Shown here piece after piece: positions 6,918 through 9,112 of a DNA stretch of 9,112 bases (its first letter is position 1; each line of letters starts with the position of its first letter). A program made the translations under genes and the position numbers. A model generated the notes under the pieces. That model had not been told where the DNA came from and did not search any database. It saw only the letters and a list, made by a program, of their open reading frames with translations. The stretch is from the NCBI GenBank assembly GCA_021828225.1, contig JAKASH010000082.1, positions 1 to 9,112 of the forward strand, read 5' to 3'. Origin of the DNA: Acidobacteriota bacterium. Lineage in GTDB: Bacteria; Acidobacteriota; Terriglobia; UBA7540.

Positions 6918-8579
6918 TCAAACGGCACGATCCGTTTCGTGAGAAGGCAAAGGAGCCCCGCCCTCAAGCGGCAAGGTGACGGTAAACCGCGTTCCCCTGC
7001 CCGGCTCCGAACCCACTTCGATGCGCCCCTGGTGTCGCTCCACGATGATCCGGCTGATGGCCAGTCCCAGTCCCAGCCCGTGGTCACGCTCCTTGGTCGT
7101 AAAGAAGGGCTCGAAGACGTTGGGCAAAAGTCCCGGCGGAATCCCCATCCCGTCATCCCGCACCTCAATCTGAACCTCCTGCAATTCCGGAATTTGCCGG
7201 CTCATCAGGCCGAGGTTGCCGCCTTTGGGCATCGCCTCGATGGCATTCATCACCAGCGACAGGATCACCTGCTCAATCTGCGACGGATCGCATCGGACCC
7301 GCGGAAGGTCGCCCGCCAGGTTCAGATGCAACTGGATGCCCGCCAGGTCAAGCTGGTGCTGGACCAGCCGCACGCAGCGGTCGATCACCACATTCAGGTC
7401 GGCCGGCTCGCAACTCAACGAAGTCGCCCGGACAAACGTCAGCAGGTTCTTGACAATGTCGCCGCAGCGCCGGGTTTCTGACGCGATCAGGTCGAGCGAC
7501 TTCAAGGTCTCTTCATTCGCCTCGCCGTTCTCCCGGACAAACTGCTTCTTCAGCAGTTTCGCATAGGTCAGGATTCCTGCAAGCGGATTGTTGATTTCGT
7601 GGGCGACAATCGCCGCCAGTTTTCCGATCGATGCCATTTTTTCTACTCGCACCATCTGTTCATGCGCGCGGTTCAGTTCCCGGGTCTTCTGGTCGACCCG
7701 CTCCTCGAGGGTTTGCCCCCATTCGGTGATTTCCTTGCGCGCTTCCTGGAGCTGTTGGCTCATTGTGTTGAATGAGGATGCCAGGTCAGCAACCTCGTCG
7801 CGGGAATGGATGTCCAACTGGTAGCCCAGTTCCCCGGAAGCCAGGCGGTGCGTTCCCTCCTTGAGAGCCTGCAGCGGGCCGTACAGCACTCGCCAGACAA
7901 AGATCGCGCTCAAGGAAGAGATCACGGCAATCGCCAGAATCGTGTACAGGATCATGCGCCGCGTGCTTTCAGCGACGTTGGCCTCGGCCGCGGCCAGGGA
8001 CAGGTTCGTGTCCAGCACTCCCAGTACCTTGACATTTGCGGGATGCGCGTGGCACGAGGCGTTGGCGCACGTCGGAGAATTCTCAATGGGATTGATGATT
8101 CCCAGCACGCGCTCTCCATCGGCCAGGCGGTAGGTGCGGAAGCGGTCCGGCCGGCTCAGGCGCGCCAGCGGTTGCGACCGGCTGTGGCAGCCGTAGCAGG
8201 CCTCGGCGCGTTTGTTGACCAGCGTGTTGATCTCCCGAGTATCCGAAGAAAAACTGATGCGGCCCTCCTGGTTGAAGATTCGAATCCGCACCATGCCCGG
8301 CTCGTTCGCCATCTCCGTGATAGTGTGGTACAACCCGTCGCGCTGGTTGCGAAGCATGTAATAGGAAGCGCTGTGCTTGATCACGTCACTGACGCGTTCG
8401 GCGCTGGCCAGCGTAGCCTTCTCCAGCCACTTCCGCTGCAGCCGGATATTCGCGTACCCGAGCAGGCCGAAAACCGCCGTCATCGAAACCACCAGAAGCA
8501 CAAACAGCTTGGCGCTGATACTGTGCGCCGGCCGGATCCAGCGTTTCAAAATCCCCGCAACTGCATCACAGAAGCGCAT
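6918..8579 (-). CDS. Membrane histidine kinase with c-type haem sensor domain
   Basis: This is a sensor histidine kinase of 553 residues. TM1 is at about 24-43, a periplasmic sensor domain at about 44-208, TM2 at about 209-230 and HAMP at about 231-283. A coiled linker follows, then HisKA with phospho-acceptor His327 in HEINNP, and HATPase_c with N-box NAIEA (445-449), DDGMGI (475-480), FEPFFTTK (489-496) and GLGLGL (501-506). The periplasmic part carries two covalent haem signatures: CYGCH at 128-132 (CX2CH) and CANASCH at 171-177 (CX4CH), the latter followed by AHP and VLGVLD. Such domains occur in delta-proteobacterial and related sensors thought to report redox state or a gaseous ligand; the actual signal here is unknown. 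The ATG at 8579 has a poor ribosome-binding site, but no better start exists before TM1. It is immediately upstream of the NtrC-type regulator, its likely partner, and needs cytochrome c maturation to work. Confidence 0.95.
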   Translation of the reverse strand: MRFCDAVAGILKRWIRPAHSISAKLFVLLVVSMTAVFGLLGYANIRLQRKWLEKATLASAERVSDVIKHSASYYMLRNQRDGLYHTITEMANEPGMVRIRIFNQEGRISFSSDTREINTLVNKRAEACYGCHSRSQPLARLSRPDRFRTYRLADGERVLGIINPIENSPTCANASCHAHPANVKVLGVLDTNLSLAAAEANVAESTRRMILYTILAIAVISSLSAIFVWRVLYGPLQALKEGTHRLASGELGYQLDIHSRDEVADLASSFNTMSQQLQEARKEITEWGQTLEERVDQKTRELNRAHEQMVRVEKMASIGKLAAIVAHEINNPLAGILTYAKLLKKQFVRENGEANEETLKSLDLIASETRRCGDIVKNLLTFVRATSLSCEPADLNVVIDRCVRLVQHQLDLAGIQLHLNLAGDLPRVRCDPSQIEQVILSLVMNAIEAMPKGGNLGLMSRQIPELQEVQIEVRDDGMGIPPGLLPNVFEPFFTTKERDHGLGLGLAISRIIVERHQGRIEVGSEPGRGTRFTVTLPLEGGAPLPSHETDRAV

Positions 8580-8621
8580 AGGTTAACTCGGTCAGACCGG
8601 ACGATTCGTCAATCTTGGCCG

Positions 8622-8645
8622 TGTAGCGCCGCCCTTCAGGGCGGC
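8622..8645 (+). repeat. GTAGC-headed hairpin, TTCA loop
   Basis: TGTAGC is followed by the perfect inverted repeat GCCGCCC-TTCA-GGGCGGC (8628-8634 with 8639-8645). It sits 43 bp upstream of the kinase start and could fold in the 5' leader of the kinase mRNA if the promoter is farther right. Confidence 0.82.
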
Positions 8646-8797
8646 ATGGCCGGGCCGGACCGAAACGCTGCGCGACCCGCTCGAGCGCACCGTGCGCCGC
8701 TCCGGCAATTGCTCGGGGCTCCGTCGTCCGAAGCGCTTCCGCACCTCGAATCGATGGGCTGGCAGAAATTTCATCAGCCTGTGATTAACTTTCCGTC

Positions 8798-8838
8798 ATT
8801 GAGGCGTTTTGAGGCAATGAGCCCTATCACTTTGGGCT
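8798..8838. repeat. Two short adjacent palindromes
   Basis: CATTG (8798-8802) pairs with CAATG (8815-8819), with GAGG repeated in the loop region. AGCCC (8820-8824) pairs with GGGCT (8834-8838). These are five-base stems and may be chance or worn remnants of the repeat family. Confidence 0.35.
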
Positions 8839-8869
8839 GTGAGGCCGCTCACCGGATCGGCCGTCCTCC

Positions 8870-8905
8870 GCCTTTGTAGCGCAACGTTCGCCTTTTAACG
8901 TTGCG
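8870..8905 (+). repeat. GTAGC-headed hairpin, nine-base stem
   Basis: The extended head GCCTTTGTAGCG is identical to 6698-6709, but the stem is unrelated: CGCAACGTT (8880-8888) with AACGTTGCG (8897-8905) around the loop CGCCTTTT. Same head with a different, still perfect stem is the clearest sign of a structural family. Confidence 0.85.
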
Positions 8906-8915
8906 GCTCCTGCCC

Positions 8916-9022
8916 GGGGCTGGCGCAGAGCAAGTAGCGAGGACCTCCGGTTTTGAGGTCCGCGGTTCTTCTAGGGATGGCGTTCACGGGGCTGGCGCAG
9001 AGCCTGATTTTTGGGCTCTGCG
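8916..9022 (+). repeat. Duplicated 16-mer; second copy forms a hairpin
   Basis: GGGGCTGGCGCAGAGC occurs at 8916-8931 and again at 8988-9003. In the second copy CGCAGAGCC (8996-9004) pairs with GGCTCTGCG (9014-9022) around TGATTTTTG. The first copy has lost, or been separated from, its pairing arm: a GTAGC-type hairpin lies directly after it. Confidence 0.8.
8933..8970 (+). repeat. AGTAGC-headed hairpin
   Basis: AGTAGCG leads into GGACCTC (8941-8947) paired with GAGGTCC (8955-8961), loop CGGTTTT, with flanking CG pairs extending the stem past one mismatch. It begins two bases after the first copy of the duplicated 16-mer, as if placed between the two copies. Confidence 0.75.
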
Positions 9023-9023
9023 A

Positions 9024-9036
9024 TTCCCGAAGGGAA
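9024..9036. repeat. Small hairpin TTCCC-GAA-GGGAA
   Basis: A perfect five-base stem with a three-base loop directly follows the preceding hairpin. Further short self-complementary words (AGGG/CCCT at 9046-9059, TCGC/GCGA at 9102-9112) continue to the window edge, suggesting that the repeat cluster goes on beyond it. Confidence 0.5.
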
Positions 9037-9112
9037 CTTGTGCCGAGGGAATACGCCCTATGCGCGAGGCGAGCCCTGCGATGGGTACTGACAGAACCCT
9101 CTCGCTTCGCGA

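Larger units (their letters stand above)
8580..9112. other. Gene-free repeat-rich end of window
   Basis: I find no credible gene in these 533 bases, upstream of the kinase. A 60-codon minus-strand ORF at 8592-8774 is basic, low in complexity and crosses a hairpin repeat, so I do not call it. The stretch holds several GTAGC-headed hairpins, a duplicated 16-mer and short palindromes, and the kinase promoter must be somewhere in it. TTGACG (minus strand, 8612-8607) resembles a -35 box but has no matching -10. Confidence 0.7.

Noticed and set aside
8580..8612. Sigma-70 promoter for the kinase starting with TTGACG
   Set aside because: The -35 word fits in five of six bases, but no -10 hexamer of reasonable quality lies 16-19 bases downstream.
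8592..8774. Minus-strand ORF of 60 codons upstream of the kinase
   Set aside because: It is Arg/Ser/Pro-rich and spans the TGTAGC hairpin at 8622-8645, with no ribosome-binding site or motif.
7806..8879. Plus-strand ORF of 357 codons
   Set aside because: It is antisense to the histidine kinase and runs through intergenic hairpin repeats. No family features.

Overview
The window is GC-rich bacterial chromosome with seven recognisable protein genes (one cut by the left edge), one probable 44-residue gene, and two intergenic stretches filled with hairpin repeats. Gene content suggests a soil or sediment bacterium of Acidobacteriota type, or a similar GC-rich lineage. The hints are a c-type-heme sensor kinase, an NtrC-type activator, a bacterial archaemetzincin, a MacB-like permease, and scattered palindromes headed GTAGC. 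This placement is inference from gene style, not a database match.

Left part, minus strand (1-3336). Read in the direction of transcription, a YbhN/LPG-synthase-TM-like integral membrane protein (3336-2173) is followed by a UDP-sulfoquinovose synthase (1990-779, very close to plant SQD1/bacterial SqdB) and by a radical SAM protein that runs off the left edge (648-1). The synthase makes the sulfonated sugar nucleotide used for sulfolipid or sulfoquinovose-containing glycans. The expected glycosyltransferase partner is not in the window.

Middle. A 94-bp divergent gap separates the membrane protein from a plus-strand four-TM FtsX/MacB-type ABC permease (3431-4549) that has no ATPase beside it. 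The permease converges on a small minus-strand ORF (4691-4557) predicted to be a one-TM protein.

Right part, minus strand (8579-4557). In order of transcription: a membrane histidine kinase whose periplasmic sensor carries two haem-attachment motifs (8579-6918); a 228-bp repeat-filled gap; a full-length sigma-54-dependent response regulator (6689-5337); an archaemetzincin zinc protease whose start overlaps the regulator's stop by ATGA (5340-4786); and the small TM ORF. Sensor, regulator and protease look like one redox- or ligand-responsive unit. The ATGA overlap makes the regulator-protease link firm. The link to the kinase rests on adjacency, shared strand and family logic.

Repeats. Eight hairpins, all in the same orientation, begin with GTAGC followed at once by an inverted repeat. 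The stem sequences differ from copy to copy, but both arms change together. They lie at about 705-753, 6698-6853 (four, including an exact 44-bp tandem duplication) and 8622-8961. Additional palindromes of other types lie at 6867-6884 and 8988-9036. The last 533 bases hold no gene I can support.
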